A DNA stretch of 64,000 bases from Caprimulgus europaeus (Eukaryota; Chordata; Aves; Caprimulgiformes; Caprimulgidae). This document shows, piece by piece, positions 25,734-39,700 of this stretch; the first letter of the stretch is position 1, and every line of letters begins with the position of its first letter. Location of the stretch: NCBI GenBank assembly GCA_907165065.1, contig OU015528.1, forward strand, positions 45,933,515-45,997,514. Direction: 5' to 3'. The position numbers and the translations under genes were made by a program. The notes under the pieces were generated by a model, which saw only the letters and a list, made by a program, of their open reading frames with translations, did no database searches and was not told where the DNA came from.

Positions 25734-28700
25734 CAACTATCCACAGAATAGAATAGAAAATTGAATAGAAAAATTGGAATAGAAGAATGTTCTCAGTAAA
25801 TGTTGGGGCCCCATGTTTAGCATCAGAGACTGAAATACTAGGAGTGTTTTTTCAAAAATATACATAGCAAGTCAACTGCAGTGCAAAGAGCTCCACATCA
25901 CCAGCAGCACACCTTTACTGCAACTGCAAGAAGGTAACAGACTTCATCAGCGCTGATAGGGTAGCTCAGCACATCTCTTCACTACTTATCCTATTTGCTG
26001 AAGCTACCAACCAGAATGCCAGTTATCTACATACTTCTGATATAAGCATTTTTTTACTACAGGCAATCTGGACAAGTCCTGGTAGCTAATTTCAATAACC
26101 AGCTGAGATTCACTGTTTCCACAACTTCTAGTCACTGCTGAGATGGGCTAGATTTTAAAGTGACCTTGAAAGAAGATTTTTTTGCTCCTCACAAATCCTT
26201 AGAATAATCCAATAATTCTCTGCTTGAAACTTCCAAACACATTCACTCTTACACACCAAGCTGTGTATCTCAAAACACCCACTTAAAACCCATTCATTTT
26301 GCAACCCAAAGCACTACTGACATTTCAAGAAGCAGCAAATCCAGTATCTCAAAGGCATTATCTTTTATACCAAGGCAGTCTTTATGGCAGGAAAAAGCTA
26401 GTTCAAATTCCCTTGAGCATAGCATGCAGGCAAAACTTTCATTTTTACATATTTCATTGCCTCTGTTTGCAACAGATAGATTTCCTGCATAATCTTCATA
26501 TAGCTTCACTATTTTTTTTTTTTCCATAGCAATTTTCAGACTATGTTGAGGTGTTGATGGTACATAAAGGTCCATGTGTTGCTGCCATGGAGGCCCTCTG
26601 CTGGGTTTCAGTTGAGTGAAGTTTTGAGTAATTAAAAATGTTTTCTGTTTCAGTAGTTCTTTCTACTGAGTATCCAGATGAATTCTTCTGATGTGAGCAT
26701 GTATGCAAAAGATGGTTATGATTCTACATGCAGATTATTATCTGATGGGATGGAATGTTTCCAGTCTTGTCCTTTGAAACAGTAAAGACGGTGAAGGGCA
26801 GGTGGTTAGACTATGGTGTCTTGTGATAGTTCCCCTGTCTTTTATAGGCATCTATCAGTATGATTTCTGAGGACTGAAATGGGTCAAGGTGGCAAATAAT
26901 TCTTTAACACTGCGGCTACATGTGGTACAAATTGGAGTTTTGCTCCAATTGCTTTTTGCGTAAGTCTCCTAAAACCTCTTTGTCCTAGGACACGTTGGAT
27001 GCAGACACAGTGACATGAGAAGCTGCAGGCTCCCCCCATCATATAAACCAAAACAACACCAGGATGCTCTTCTCCACCCTTGTCAGTAAACTCACCCTTA
27101 ACTGGGAACAGGATAATGTGAAGCTAAGGCCAATTTTAAAGTGGAAAACTCCGTCCTGGATATTTGTCTCTAATGATATCCTGGCACTTTTCACAAAAGA
27201 AGGATAAGTAAAATAAATGGACTGACAGTAAAAACAGCCTTAAAACATCAAGTGAAACTTAATCTCTACAAAAAGAGGGTTTATATCTCTGATGTGTTCA
27301 CAAAGTATGGTAATACACCCACTATAAAATACTGCAGAACAGAAGATGCTATCTAAAACTGATAAATTATGATATAAAGTGTTAAGTAAGGATTTATTGT
27401 GAGATACTAATACTGGGATACAAAGAATGATAGATTAGTCAGCATGCAACCACAACATTGGTAAACCTGAGTAGTATGTTATCCTAAAAATGGTAAATCT
27501 GGCATGGAATTTCTTATCTTTATGTTGTCTAGATGGGAAAATTGCTGTTAAAAGTATTAAAAATTCTGAATTTCTATTTAAAATTCTGTTGCTTAGGTTA
27601 GTTCATTGGATTAGTGGATTTTTTTGGATGTGAAGACTTCTGTTTCTGAAGTTTTTAGTGGCTTTATGAGCAAAAGTATTGCAAGTGAAAATTCAATGTA
27701 TTTCATTAACCCTCTCCTTGTTTTTTATGTGAGAAAATGAAGAAGAGTTCTTGAATATTTTTATGAGGTTTTCTTTTTTACCTACCTACAGCTGTAATAA
27801 CAGATTTTAGATACTGTAAAAGATGTACAAAAAGGGAGTAATCTCTTCCCCAGGTTCATGACTGACTGATACGAAAAGAATAAGATATTGAAATTGCAAC
27901 ATTAGGTGCATATTCAGGGTGAGTATTATGACAAAAACTTTCTTCTACTTGTGAAAGTGAAAAATAGGCCACCTGCAGAGACTGTGGAGTCAGTACCATT
28001 GGAGATTTTTTTAAAAAGTTTTATTAAACTGGGCTACAGCCCCTGAAGAAGGGAAAGGTGAAAAGGTCACAAAATGCTTACAATGGCTGTGAAGTTTAAT
28101 AGTCTTTAATTTCTGGCAGCTATTCAATCTCTCCACAGTGGGGGAATGGATTTTTACACCTGCAGCCAGGAGTATAGAAATGGAAGTAAGTTGCTGCCAG
28201 CAATTAGAGATTTTGGGCTGTTCCCTCTTAATATAAATTCTTGTCAAGAGGAGTTACAACTGCCTGTCACTAGGTTATTGAGGTTGCAGAGAAGCAAAAG
28301 GATGAGAAGGTTATTTCATAACAGAAAAATTATTCCAGAAGTCCATCAAGTTTTTTAAAAAGTGTGAGGAATAGTAGGTTAGACAAATATCTGTCAAGAA
28401 TGGTGGAGTGGATGTTTGATCCTTCTCTAGTCAGGGGAAGAGGCTCAGTAGCTGACCTTTAGGAGTCCTCGCTAACAGTTACAACTCTACTGACATAATT
28501 CTGGATTTTGCCTATGAAACATGAGGTTGGAGAGATGAAGTCTATCCACAGCTGAAGCTTGATCCTCAGAAAAGGCATTTTTCTTCCCTCTGCCACACAT
28601 GTATTCATCACATTTTCACACCAGACCTGCAGTGTGGGGGGTGCAAAGGTGGACCATGCTGGCTAAAGCCTGTTCGCCTCACATCTCCCATCCAACAGCC

Positions 28701-28868
28701 ACTCAGTCAGCAGATAATGGCCCTTATGTGGGACCATAGACTTGCACAGCAGCTTTGCCCGCAGCTTCTCATCAACTCCTTGCTCAGCAGAGGAGGGAAC
28801 ATCACCCTAAAGCTAATGCTGCTCTCATCTTGAGTAGCGTGCCAGCCTTTAACTCATTCCTTCTAGTC

Positions 28869-28893
28869 TTTTTTTTTTTTTTTTTTTTTTTTT
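28869..28893. repeat. Poly(T)25
   Basis: The longest homopolymer in the window, 25 T. It lies about 70 bases before a GC-rich patch, so it could be the reversed A-tail of an unrecognised minus-strand insertion. Confidence 0.85.
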
Positions 28894-28959
28894 AATTAGA
28901 GTAAAATGATCACATGACATGGAGTTGCATGAAAGGTGGAGGAAATTCAACCCATTTAC

Positions 28960-29320
28960 TGGTATCTCCTGTCAGGGCACTGCTGGGGTCGGGGGTTCCC
29001 TGTGTGGGGCCAGGCAGAGGGAAGGGTGGGGAAACAGGCCCAGGCTGCCAAGCCCTGCCATGGGGGGCATGGGCCAAGGCCAGGCCAGGACGTCAGCCCA
29101 TGGGTTGACATCAGATCAGGCGCAGTGAGGAGAACTGGGGTCAGAGACAGCCCCGGGATGGCTGGGCAAGGCCTCCCTGTGGCACTGTGTGGGGACCTCT
29201 CCCCACAGACACCAGGGAAGGGGCCGCTCCTGACTGCCCTGGCTCTGTCTTGGCCCCAAGCCCACTGGCAGATCCCCAGGACAGGGTATCTTCTCCAGGC
29301 CCTTACATCTCTTCACTGTT
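28960..29320. other. GC-rich patch of unknown origin
   Basis: About 360 bases rich in GGGG, CCAGG and CCCC runs, with a handful of CpG. Overlapping open frames on both strands are typical of GC-rich noncoding DNA. It resembles the 23800-24080 patch in composition, but I found no clear alignment between the two. Confidence 0.4.
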
Positions 29321-29918
29321 TATTAGGGTTGAGTTTACTGAAGCATCCTGTAGATTTAAGCTATTGCTTCATGCATGACTGTGGACTGTGCAATAGCTAG
29401 ATCTGAATGTGCCAGCTTTATATGCATCAAAACACGCAAAATTGTGCAAAGACAAACCTCTACCCTTGCTCATATATTCCATGCCTTTCAAGTAGTAGTA
29501 GTTATCTGAGGTTTTCTACATCTGGCTGCCCCACAGGTCTTTACAACTTCTTAGTGTTTGACACTTTATTTACTAAGTTAAAATGCTGCTGCTTTGTAAT
29601 AAGAATTTTTCAAAGACTCTAGTAATCCAGAAGGCAATTAAGTCACTTACCCCAAGAGAAGCCAAGGAGATAGCTAATGTATGTTATATTGTGGCAGATG
29701 ATTACTTATTTGTCATCAGAGACTTATTGTGGTATCCTAAATCTTTACGTGGCTCACTGGTGAAGAAAGTACTCCTCTAATGCACTTCAGATTTTAAATT
29801 TAGCATTGTAGATACTTAAACAAGAACTAAAAAGTGGGATTGTTGATAATGTGTTGTATTCAGTGTCTTCATTTGGCTCAATGGTGATTTGAATGTATAT
29901 TTTTATTTTTGTTTCTAG

Positions 29919-30055
29919 TAGCTAAGGATGTCAACATTTTTTTTGATGAGTTGGAAGGTGTGAACAGTCCTTCCAAAGATGATGACTCCCTACTTCACCA
30001 TGGTAATTTGACGAGTACTTCTGATGATGCCAGCAGGTTGGAAGTTGTGGGAGAG
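29919..30055 (+). CDS. ANO4: ANO4 coding exon 3
   Basis: Acceptor TTTGTTTCTAG at 29918, donor GTAAGA at 30056. The two leading bases complete codon ATA, giving I-AKDVNIFFDELEGV, then SPSKDDDSLLHHGN, then LTSTSDDASRLEVVGE. DDDSLL and LTSTSDDASRLE are strongly conserved ANO4 features. The segment is acidic and Ser/Thr-rich, cytosolic, and suited to phosphorylation. NLTS looks like an N-glycosylation site but lies on the cytosolic side, so it should not be used. Translation ends in phase 0. Human ANO4 has Met where this exon gives Ile at the junction codon, as I recall it. Confidence 0.95.
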
Positions 30056-31052
30056 GTAAGAACACACAGGATTATTAATATAATAATTATTCCTGCCCAT
30101 TATAAAGAGGGAATAAATGTAATTTGATTTAAAATCTCGTTCTGTGCAAGACAATTGGTATCTGACGTTTGTCATGGGGACTGGTTTTCCATTCCAAGAT
30201 TATAATGCTGAAATGTAAAATATCTCAAGTTAAAAGGAGGTTTTGCAGTGAAGAACATGTGACCTGATGGTACGTAATAATGATTCAAAGAACATGCCAG
30301 GGAGGAATCATTCAGCACATAGTCTCTTTTAAATTACATCTTAAGGCAGGCAAAGCATCATCAACCCAAGTATGAAAATTTGGGCCTAAATTCCTTTTTG
30401 TGTCTTTTGTGCAGAAAGGAACATGATAACCTTTAACTCTGCCTCCATCTGCCTTACAACCCCTGGATGTTAGAGCTATCTCCTCAGGGAGTGAGGAGAC
30501 CAAGGACTTCTTTCCCCCACCTCAGGAGTGCAGTTGCATCCAGACTACTTACTGGAGTGGTCTGATGTTACCTGCAAGCTGTACCTGAGGACTTTTTGGC
30601 AGAGGGCTGGCTGGCACAGAGTAGAACTGTCACGGACCATAGTAACAATGAAAAAGTGTGGAAAACATAAGATATTGCTGAAAGCCTCTATCCTGACCCC
30701 AGTTTGTTTACTAGTTTAGATAAAATTTAGAAGATACAATTACAGATTATGTCTTTTGCAGGAGCTAGAGGGTTTTGTGGAGCAAGTTCTTTTGTGAAAC
30801 ACTGCTGAGAAGAGAATTAGACATGTCCCTTGCGCTAGAAATTCAGCCAATAGAGAGCTGCACTCCTGGAATGTTGAGAGAGATAATTAAAGCAACAAAA
30901 TTCAGAGCACCCAGAGATATGTTTGACCTTGCTCACAATTTAATCTTCCCCTTTACCCATTGCTCTTCTGCAGCTTCCCATGCAATTTACAAAGGACCAT
31001 CTTTGCCTGTTTGCACTGTGATAGTTAACCTGACATTATATTCACCTTTACT

Positions 31053-31190
31053 GTGAGGGTGACGGAGCACTGGAACAGGCTGCCCAGAGAGGTTGTGGAG
31101 TCTCCATCTCTGGAGCTGTTCAAAACCTGCCTGGACACTTTTCTGTGCAACCTGTTGTAGGGAACCTGCACTGGCAGAGGGGTTGTGTTG
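31053..31190 (+). mobile_element. Short CR1 LINE fragment, plus orientation
   Basis: Starts GTGAGGGTGACGGAGCACTG and runs through GGAACAGGCTGCCCAGAGAG and GGTTGTGGAGTC to the GGGAACCTGCA block of CR1. Both the 5' part and the terminal 8-bp repeat tail are missing, so it is an internal relic. Confidence 0.9.
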
Positions 31191-31490
31191 CATTTTGAGA
31201 TCATGTACCATGTGGTCTCTTAACAAAAGGACATGGGTGAAAGGCACATTTCTTTGCATATTAAAGAGGAAAAGTGAACAGAAAATTGTCAGAAGGATAG
31301 AGGATGAGATAGAGCAACACATGCTGCTGTTATGGCAAAACCTTTTTTCACTGTTTGGTGTGTTGTTTGTTGTTTTTTAAAAGGAAAGGGAAAATTTCTG
31401 AGAAACATTTTCCTAGTTGAACAGATTATCTCCCCCGCCCCCCATAACCATAACAGGAATAGCGATGCAGATCAAGTATATCTATAAGAG

Positions 31491-31507
31491 AAAAACAAAC
31501 AAACAAA
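31491..31507. repeat. (AAAC)n tract
   Basis: About four AAAC units. Confidence 0.75.
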
Positions 31508-34500
31508 GAGAAAATTGATAGTCTTAATGAGAGTTGAGGGGCATTGTAGCCTACAAAAAAGTTTCAAGGTACTTGGATCCTGCTTAATTTCAGAAGGAAA
31601 AGATACACTGTTTAGATGTATGGTTTGTATGGATAAATGTGGGAGCTCAATTATACACTGGTGGCAAGAACTCTGAAGCTTCAAGCTTCTTTTCAGTCTT
31701 TCAGCTTCATTTAGTATCTAAGAGAACCTGTTGATGCCGCTTAATGCTATCAGAACTGAAAAGCTGGCCCCAGTGAAAGTCTGAATGTAATGGTGTTTGT
31801 TTGGTTTAGTTTTAAAGCTAACATTGCAGCCAAATAATTTGATATAGTTTCTGTCTGAATTCATTAAAATGAATTTACAATAATAAAAATTTACAAGGAG
31901 ATACCAAAGGTTTCTTACCACTTTTGTGTAGGTGACAAGTTGAAATATTGTTTGTTTCAACTGTTAGTTGTTCGTGCTTGACCAGAAGATCCAATGAAAA
32001 CCTTACGGATGGAGCTTTGTCAACAGTTCCTTAACACATGAATAGCCAGACTGGGATTCAGCTTGTCCTTTGGCTAGATATGCTTTTTTTTTTTCTTTAT
32101 GTTTCATTCAAGAACAACTACAGTCTGAGCAAATTTTAAATCACATTTCCTTTTGTGTGTATTGATCAAAATACTTTTTACATATGCCACTATGACAATT
32201 AGGTATACACTTTACAACTTAAATCCAGGTAGATATTGTCACTAAAATATTGTGTTACTTCCGCTGAAGTTTCATTTTCTGAGAACTGGAGAAGCAGCAG
32301 AAAGAAGGTAAAAATTAAAGGAAAATGGTTTGGGAGCTGTACTCTATGCATCCATTCTGCCTTTCTTTCTATGGAGTCATAAATCAGTCTTCTTTATTCA
32401 AACAAAGTAGAATGATAGAGCTGGGACAAAGTGACTTGTACTTAAATGAGCTTGTATGGACCATTCTTGGCATTCCAACTAAAGTAGGTAGTTTTGAAAT
32501 AAAAATTCTAAGAGTCACTCCTACAATCTTCACTTTGAGCATCAAACTCTGTTGACATTTGAGGGCAGTGTTACTAACATTGTGTTGAGTGAAGTTTGTT
32601 TTAATAATCTCTTTTATAAATTGGAATTTGCACTGAAGATTATGGCAGAAAAAAGGTATTCACACTGAAAAATAAGAATTCTGATATTTTATGGAACTTG
32701 TGATAGCTTGTGCAATTTCAGCTCAGTTTTCTTGTGTGTGTTTACCAGAATATGAGCTATCTACATAAATTTTTCCACCAAATCTCAGTTGTCTTCAGTG
32801 ATCAGGATGGATATAGAAAGAGATTATCTAAGCTTTTAGAGAAAACTACACATCTGTTACTTCCTAATGTCTGAACACTTGATTTTGCAGCTTATATAAT
32901 TTCTTTATTAGAAAAACTCCGTACAATTAAATATTTTATATTGTCAAGAAGAATATACCAACCAGTCAAATACAAAAATAAAATTTACAGCTGCCACAAA
33001 ATTAATCCAAACAGGCAAAAGGATACTAAGAAAAAAGAACGCACAGAGAAAATGTACTTGTTCTTTGATTACAACTGTGCCTTAAAAAATGGGTGGTTCT
33101 GGGTTCCTCTTTTTCTGCATAAGTTATCACTGTTAGTGGTACAGGTATTAACCCCCTCCCCCAGCTATAAAGTTGCATGCAGGGGATTCTAGTTTCAAGT
33201 AGCCACAAACAACAGGAAAAGACTTTATCTTCAGAATTCAAAGATCTTGTCTTCATTGTGCATACATACTGATAATAGCCAGGTACCAAAATAGCTAGGA
33301 ATCAAGAAAGAATCTAATCTGTCATTAAATTTGTGAACATTGGAGTCCCTTCTGATTTATTTTTTTTTAAAGACCTGCAAGTAAAGTTTCAAATCTCCTT
33401 GATTTCCCTGAATGCACTTTTGTCTAAATGTTCCATTTAAAGTCTCTATAGCTATTAGGGTTATGAACGCTTTAGTTTTGGATAATGAAACATTTGGGGT
33501 AAGCACTTAGTCCAAAGCTTTCCTAGCATATATGTGTGTACGAGTCATATGTCTATGAATGTTGATGACTCCCAGTTGTGGGTCTGAGAATATGAAAACC
33601 AGGCATTCCTTGGAAAATAATTCCTGATTATACAACTTTAGATATGCATATTACAAATAAAGCTGGTTCTAGATTTTTTTTTTTTTCTCCTAATCAGTTT
33701 AAGAAAACTGAATTTTGAAGTCATAACACAGGGAAAGGAGATGCAATGTCTGGAGAAGGGTCAGTGAGCCTCAAGGTAGGAGAAAAGTCCCTGGACTACT
33801 GTGGACAATGCAAAAGCCCTGCAGCTGCTATATCCTGGCACTGCTGGGCGAGCCTGACTGTCTCCATACTGAGTTAGATTCTCAGAGTTCTTATAAGTCC
33901 AGGCTGATTATAAAGCTGCCTTACAGGCTATAACAGAGGATAACAGAAGGGGTTCCTTCTCAGAGACCATACCAGTGTAGTAGGGTTTATCAGTCTGGAT
34001 TTGCCATACTCTGTTGCTAAAATGAAAAGGACCTCCAAGTACAGAAAAAGAGTTCAAGCTGCCTTTCGGAGTGAAAAATTACAATAGTGTAGTTTGGAGT
34101 GTTTCATAAGTCCAAGATAAATTAGTTGTCTCAGGAAGTCGTATTTATAGGGGAAGAAGTCCTACAAGTCAAAAAACTAAGCTAAATCTCATAGATGCTC
34201 TTTAATGTAAGGTTCTATATGCACTGGTGAGTCTGTGTAGGGCAAACCAATTTTCTTCAGAGAAAGATGAAACATAAGCAAAAAGGGCAAGTCTATTTTT
34301 CCAGTGGAGTCACTGCTGCACACAGAGAAAGACACATTCCTGTGGTACACTCTGGATGGGTCTACACTAACACTTTAGTTCAGATCAGGAGTGTGCATTT
34401 GAAATTAATTTCTCAATTGCCCCTACCCATGCTTTGCCTGCATTCCAGAGCAGTATGGGATTTCAAACCTAGATTCCTCTGGATGCAAATAAATTGTGAG

Positions 34501-36541
34501 GTGTAACCCAGTGAATCTCCTGGACCAGACTAGGGTGAGCTTAAAGTGACCCCTGAAGACTATATAGTGTGGTCAGCAGGTCCTCAGCACACATTGTTTT
34601 GCTCTGCAGATGCTTTGCTATTACACTGCTTTACTTGCTAAAATAAACATAGTGACCCTAGGACCTACAGAACAGGAGGGATAGCTCAGTTTGAGGCTTA
34701 GAAAACAGAACAGGATCATCAAGCTAACCTACTGCCTCTAAATCTCCTACTGCACCCTTCCTTTATTGAAATAATTGTTTTGTTTTAGTTTTTTAAATAA
34801 CACCTTCTTTTACATCTTCTCAACATGGACACTTTATGGAAAAAAAAAAACAAACCCCTCTGCTTCCTGAGATGTTTTCATATTTAACGCTCTGTGAAAA
34901 ATACTTCTGATATCCTGATAATATAATTTGTCAGCATGATATGCAGTACAGATATAAATGGTTTGTTACTTTTATTTCCTTAGGGATTAAATTTCTTTTC
35001 TTGCCTTCTTTTTCAGCTCAAAGAACTGTCCTACTGTATCAAGTCTACATTTAGCTTTGTCAGGAGTCAGACACAGTAATAAAAGAATCATAGAAAAATT
35101 CTCCTTTCTGCCTTCAGTAAGCTGAATATACAAAGGAGATGGGACATTTGGGATGCTTTCACTGTTTTTTCCATTTAATCAAATGGCTGCTGTGAATCAG
35201 GAAGATGATAGCTTACACTAAACTCTTTGAATGGGAATATTCTTTTTATTTTTCTTCTGTAAGAATAATTTGTGCTATTATGATGTTCACTTTTTGCAAT
35301 ATAAATTAAGAAGCAGTTCTCCTATGGAGAAAATATTTTAAAATTCCCTTTGTTCCCAGATGTGAAAGGCAAAATATTCAAATATCAATTTTTTTCAAAT
35401 ATTTGATCATAACTTACAGGACATGGCTATTTCTGGCAGGAATCGTTGAGCAAATTGTGGAAAAACAGAGATGTGTTAGTCTAATCCTCTCCTCAGTTTG
35501 GAGCTGGACTGATTTTGAGGTCCCTGAAGGCCCCTGCTCATCATCCTGCCCTGGTGGAGTCCTGCTTGTTCCCCTATATCTTTCACAGTGTACATTTCTT
35601 GTATGAAACAGTCCAGCCCACAAACTGTCACACAATTTCAACTTGTTTGAAAGTGAAAGCTCAATCCCTGGGCAGGACTTGTATTATGTGGAAGTAGTGT
35701 TAAATTGTGAAGAGGATCTGTAGAGAGTTTCATCTCATGAATTTCTGAAAAGAGACCAGTATTTTAGTCCTTTATATCTCAGGAGAGGGACCTGCTTGAC
35801 CTCTTATTAACAATGAAATAAAATTGGTTTTTTTCCGTGACAGCAAACATTTGAACAGTTGCATTCTGTGCAGGAAATAGCCAAGAAACAGCATTTATTG
35901 TGAGTATGTACTGCTAGACAAAACACCGAGAATTATTTTCAAATAAATCCAGTGAGTTTCCTCAGCTGTTCCTTGGGCCAAGAATACTCTGTAGTTAGTC
36001 TGATGAGGTATGATGAGGTAGATAAAGGACCTTCTTATCCTTTCAAGAGGTACTGTAGTCACGGTAAAGCAATGAGAATCTCTGTGCTAGGTCTTAGTGG
36101 TTTTCACTGCAGTAAATGTTCATGCCATTTTTTATTATTCTCATATGTACAAAGACATTCTACCATACTAAGTTCTTAATTTCAAGTTTATGCTTCAGTA
36201 ACACTATTCCCTGCTTTATTTTATATATAAGAGATTATTACTCATTTTCTGGAGGGTCGTGGGGAAGAAAAGTTGGTTTGCATTCTCTGTTCTCTGCTAT
36301 CCCATGTGAATATGACCAAACATCTGCCTAAGAAGACCTCCTGATTTTGAGATGAGCAAGTCTGTACTATTTTCAGATTACCTCAGAGACACTGTATGTA
36401 AAGCACCTAAAAACGTTAACAGCTTGTTCTGATTCTTTATCTTTCCTGTTGAGTGTTACTGAAAACTGCTGATGCAAACAGCAATGTAGCAATTATCAAG
36501 GCAAATTAACATTACTGAAGTGTTTGACTTTCTCTTTACAG

Positions 36542-36700
36542 GAAGTACCTGATAAAAACAAAGCCAGTGGACTGTATTTTAGAGATGGGAAATGTCGTAT
36601 TGACTACATCCTGGTATACAGAAAATCTAACCTACAAACAGAAAAGAGGGAAGTATTTGAGAGAAATATCAGAGCAGAAGGTCTTCAAATGGAAAAAGAG
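36542..36700 (+). CDS. ANO4: ANO4 coding exon 4, start of the anoctamin dimerisation domain
   Basis: Acceptor CTTTACAG at 36541, donor GTAAGAG at 36701; 159 nt, 53 codons, phase 0 at both ends. It encodes [36 protein letters not shown] and [17 protein letters not shown]. The [13 protein letters not shown] block is the hallmark opening strand of the anoctamin dimerisation domain, shared with ANO3 and others. [14 protein letters not shown] is the following helix and favours ANO4 over ANO3. The domain sits in the cytosol and packs at the dimer interface. The exon could be skipped without a frameshift, but this would destroy the domain. It is the longest coding exon here and the most diagnostic. 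Confidence 0.97.
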
Positions 36701-39700
36701 GTAAGAGAGCTTTCTTAAAAAAAAAACTTCCAACATTTGAAGCTGCGTAGAATCTGAAGTTTTGTCTATTCTGAAACCCCTTTGCTGTGTTGTGACAGTG
36801 GAAAAATGCTTTTAAGTGTGCTTTAAATATAGGCTGTTTATTGCCAGAGCAGTGGGAAAGCATAGCCTAAAGTTAAATCAGGCACATGAACTGAAGTCCA
36901 GACCAGACCATTACAGTAATCTTTTTCAACCTTATGTGCAAGTAGGCCACAGAATTCATCCACTGTGCTGTGCAATAGAGAAAACAAGTGCTGGATTTGA
37001 ATGGCTTAAATTCTTCGGGGTGCAATCCACATTTCTGTACCTACATTTCCTTTTAGCTACCTGATCCACTCACTGCTGAGGCTCTAGGTACTCTTCCCAG
37101 AGACCTAACTAGATCCCTGTCTTCCTTTTCCTGCCATCTTATGCATGGGCACTTGAGCAGTATTTTGGTAGTTTGAAAACAGCCTATTACCTCTCCTTCT
37201 GGCTTAATCCTAAATATTGAAATAATTGAACAGTACATATGAATTGTTTATATCAATGTTATTTCCAACAAAAATGTCCTAAAACAGTAAATATTTTCTG
37301 GACAAGAGTGTAAAAATGAATGTAAAGTGTCTGAAAATGCATAGAGGTGATAGGTAACAGGAGCAAGGCTTAGAGAGACCATCTCTTTTTTGCCTAAGCT
37401 ATGTCCTTTCTTAAACTTTTGTAAGTATGCTTAAATAGGGATTAAGTCTTACTTCTGGGCAGAACAGGTATTGCTGAATATTTAGCTTGATCGACTCACA
37501 CTCATGCTAATATGCATTGTCATGCTGCCACTGATGGAAACGGTAGAGGAATTTTCAGGTTACAGGCTTTGGTCAATTATGTAGGTGCTATACATTACCT
37601 CCCTTTCTTCCACTGAATTCGTGGTAGATGTGTAGATATTCTGCCTGTGTACTTGAAAGACACTTCTTTGGAGAACACTGGGGAGTTAAAAAAGGAAGCT
37701 ATTTCTCTCCATAATAATGAAAATGGTTCCTTTCTTTAATAGTTTTTGACTGAACACTGTTACTGGTGAATGTAAATTTATAAGAGCCTATCACTGGTTA
37801 TATCAACCAGTTACTATAAACTATTCCTTCAAATAACCTGGAATTCAGCATCTTTAGTGTTGCAATAGCTGATAGATGTTTTCAATGGCAGCCATTGTTC
37901 ATTTATTACATGTTCCCTGTAAACATACCACTGGCTGTAGGAGTTGAAACCCAACATCCAAGAACACTGGAGTGTTGCTGCAGCTGTTCAGCTTCACATC
38001 CTAGAATTCTGCCCTGCTTCCACCAGGAGAGATGCTGAAGAAGTCTCTGAGGTTTAGGCAGTATAGAAAATGAATGTGGAATGAATATTCCCTATTGATA
38101 CATCTGACCAATGGTCTTGAACCAATCTTTTCCTACTTCATGATTTTTGTAGATTTATTACTGTGCTAAGTTCGGCAGTGAAAGCTGTGAAATCTCTTTA
38201 TATTTTAAGTATTATAAAACTTATTGCACCATTCTGCACAGAAAACTCTTTCAAATTGATTTAACTGTTTGATATAGAGTTTTCATGCGGCTTTCAAGCC
38301 CATTTATTTGGGCTTTGCTGCCTAGGCTGCATGAATGTTCTGCCCATTTGATTGTTCATTTCAGTTTCTATTATGCTACTGGCATGCAGTTTTATTTCTT
38401 ATTAATCTCATTTGGCCTTGGTGTGACTTCTTGCCAGCATCAGTAATCGTACATTTTCTAAACTCAGAATGATCAAAATGAGGCTGTTTTATGAGGCTAA
38501 TGTTTTTAAAATCTAGCGTAGCAATTTTTTTTAACATATGACTCTGACCTAAAGTTAAACCCTAGCATGTATATTTTATGATCACATTAGTTTCCAAATT
38601 GAATTATAATCCTGAACTAAATAAGTACATTCTTGGCATACTCCCCTTCCCCCACTCCCTGCAGAGTAACAACTATGCTGCGTAACACTTAGGTTTAAAA
38701 TAAGCAGTGTGATCAGTTAATGCCTAAATTATTTCTCATTCTTTTAAATTCTCCTTTTGGTGAGACTATGTATCGTTCTCATCATTCTGAGAACTGAAAT
38801 TCTGGAAGATTTTAACAGCAGTTCTGTTTTCTAGTTGTTCATTATTAATATATTGCTTCCACTGGGAAAAATTTGCTTCCAGATAAAATGAGAGAATTGT
38901 CTGTGGCTTTGACCACAGAACTTACACAGAGGTAACAGACTGTAACTGCTAGACTGAAATAAACTTTTTACCTTCCATGAGTTTTGTGTGGTTGTTGGTT
39001 CATTCTTCTTTGTCTACCAGCTGTTCATATATTGACATTTGATTGTGTTAGTCCTGTCTTTTTAATGTGAAATCTGTGGCAGAGAAGAAAACTTACTGAG
39101 CTGTTCACACTATAGTTTCAAAACTGTATTACTCACTAACACTGCAGAGAGAGAAAAATGCACTGCAGTGGCTTGCTGGCAAGTGCAGCACAGCAAAATA
39201 CCCATAAAGTGAGGAGTGCAGGCAGCAAAGTGCTCACTTAACAGAATAAAATGAGAAAGTGAATCCGAAATGATTTCATAAATGTTGAGAAAAATTCAGG
39301 CACAATGTCAAGATCTAGTAGCTGAGAAAGGTCTGAACAGGTATATGTTTCTGACTCTAGAAAAAGGTGACAACATTTTGCAGTTACTACCCAACAAATT
39401 CACACTCCATTCTTCAGCTATACCACACCACCCTCCCATGGAAGTTCTGCCAGGTTTAGTGCTTGGTATATCCAGGAGTAAACAATGAGGGGATCCCAGA
39501 CCAAGGAACAGATCATTGAATTAGTGAAGGTATGGAAAACAGTGCTCTAAGACTCAATGCTAATTGAGTGAAACAGCATAAATAATTTTCTGACCCTTCT
39601 CCCTGCTTTTCAGTGTATCTTGGGTTTGGATAGGATGACTGTGTTGTCTCAGTCCAACATAGATCACATCCAACATATGTGATCATATGCGTAGAAGCTC

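Larger units (their letters stand above)
22245..29918 (+). other. ANO4 intron 2 (7.7 kb)
   Basis: Starts GTAAGT and ends TTTGTTTCTAG. It holds the compound palindrome at 23260-23330, a GC-rich patch at 23800-24080, T17 at 25717-25733, T25 at 28869-28893 and a second GC-rich patch at 28960-29320. No other exon or recognised mobile element is seen. Confidence 0.85.
30056..36541 (+). other. ANO4 intron 3 (6.5 kb)
   Basis: Starts GTAAGA and ends TTCTCTTTACAG. It contains a short CR1 fragment (31053-31190) and an (AAAC)n tract. The remainder is AT-rich with no recognised feature. Confidence 0.85.

Noticed and set aside
26930-26950. Hairpin AATTGGAG-TTTTG-CTCCAATT
   Set aside because: Eight-base arms of this kind are expected several times by chance in 64 kb, and nothing nearby suggests a function.
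28936-29400. 154-codon plus-strand open frame
   Set aside because: It spans the GC-rich patch with overlapping frames on both strands and has repetitive Gly/Pro/Ala-rich sequence without any motif.
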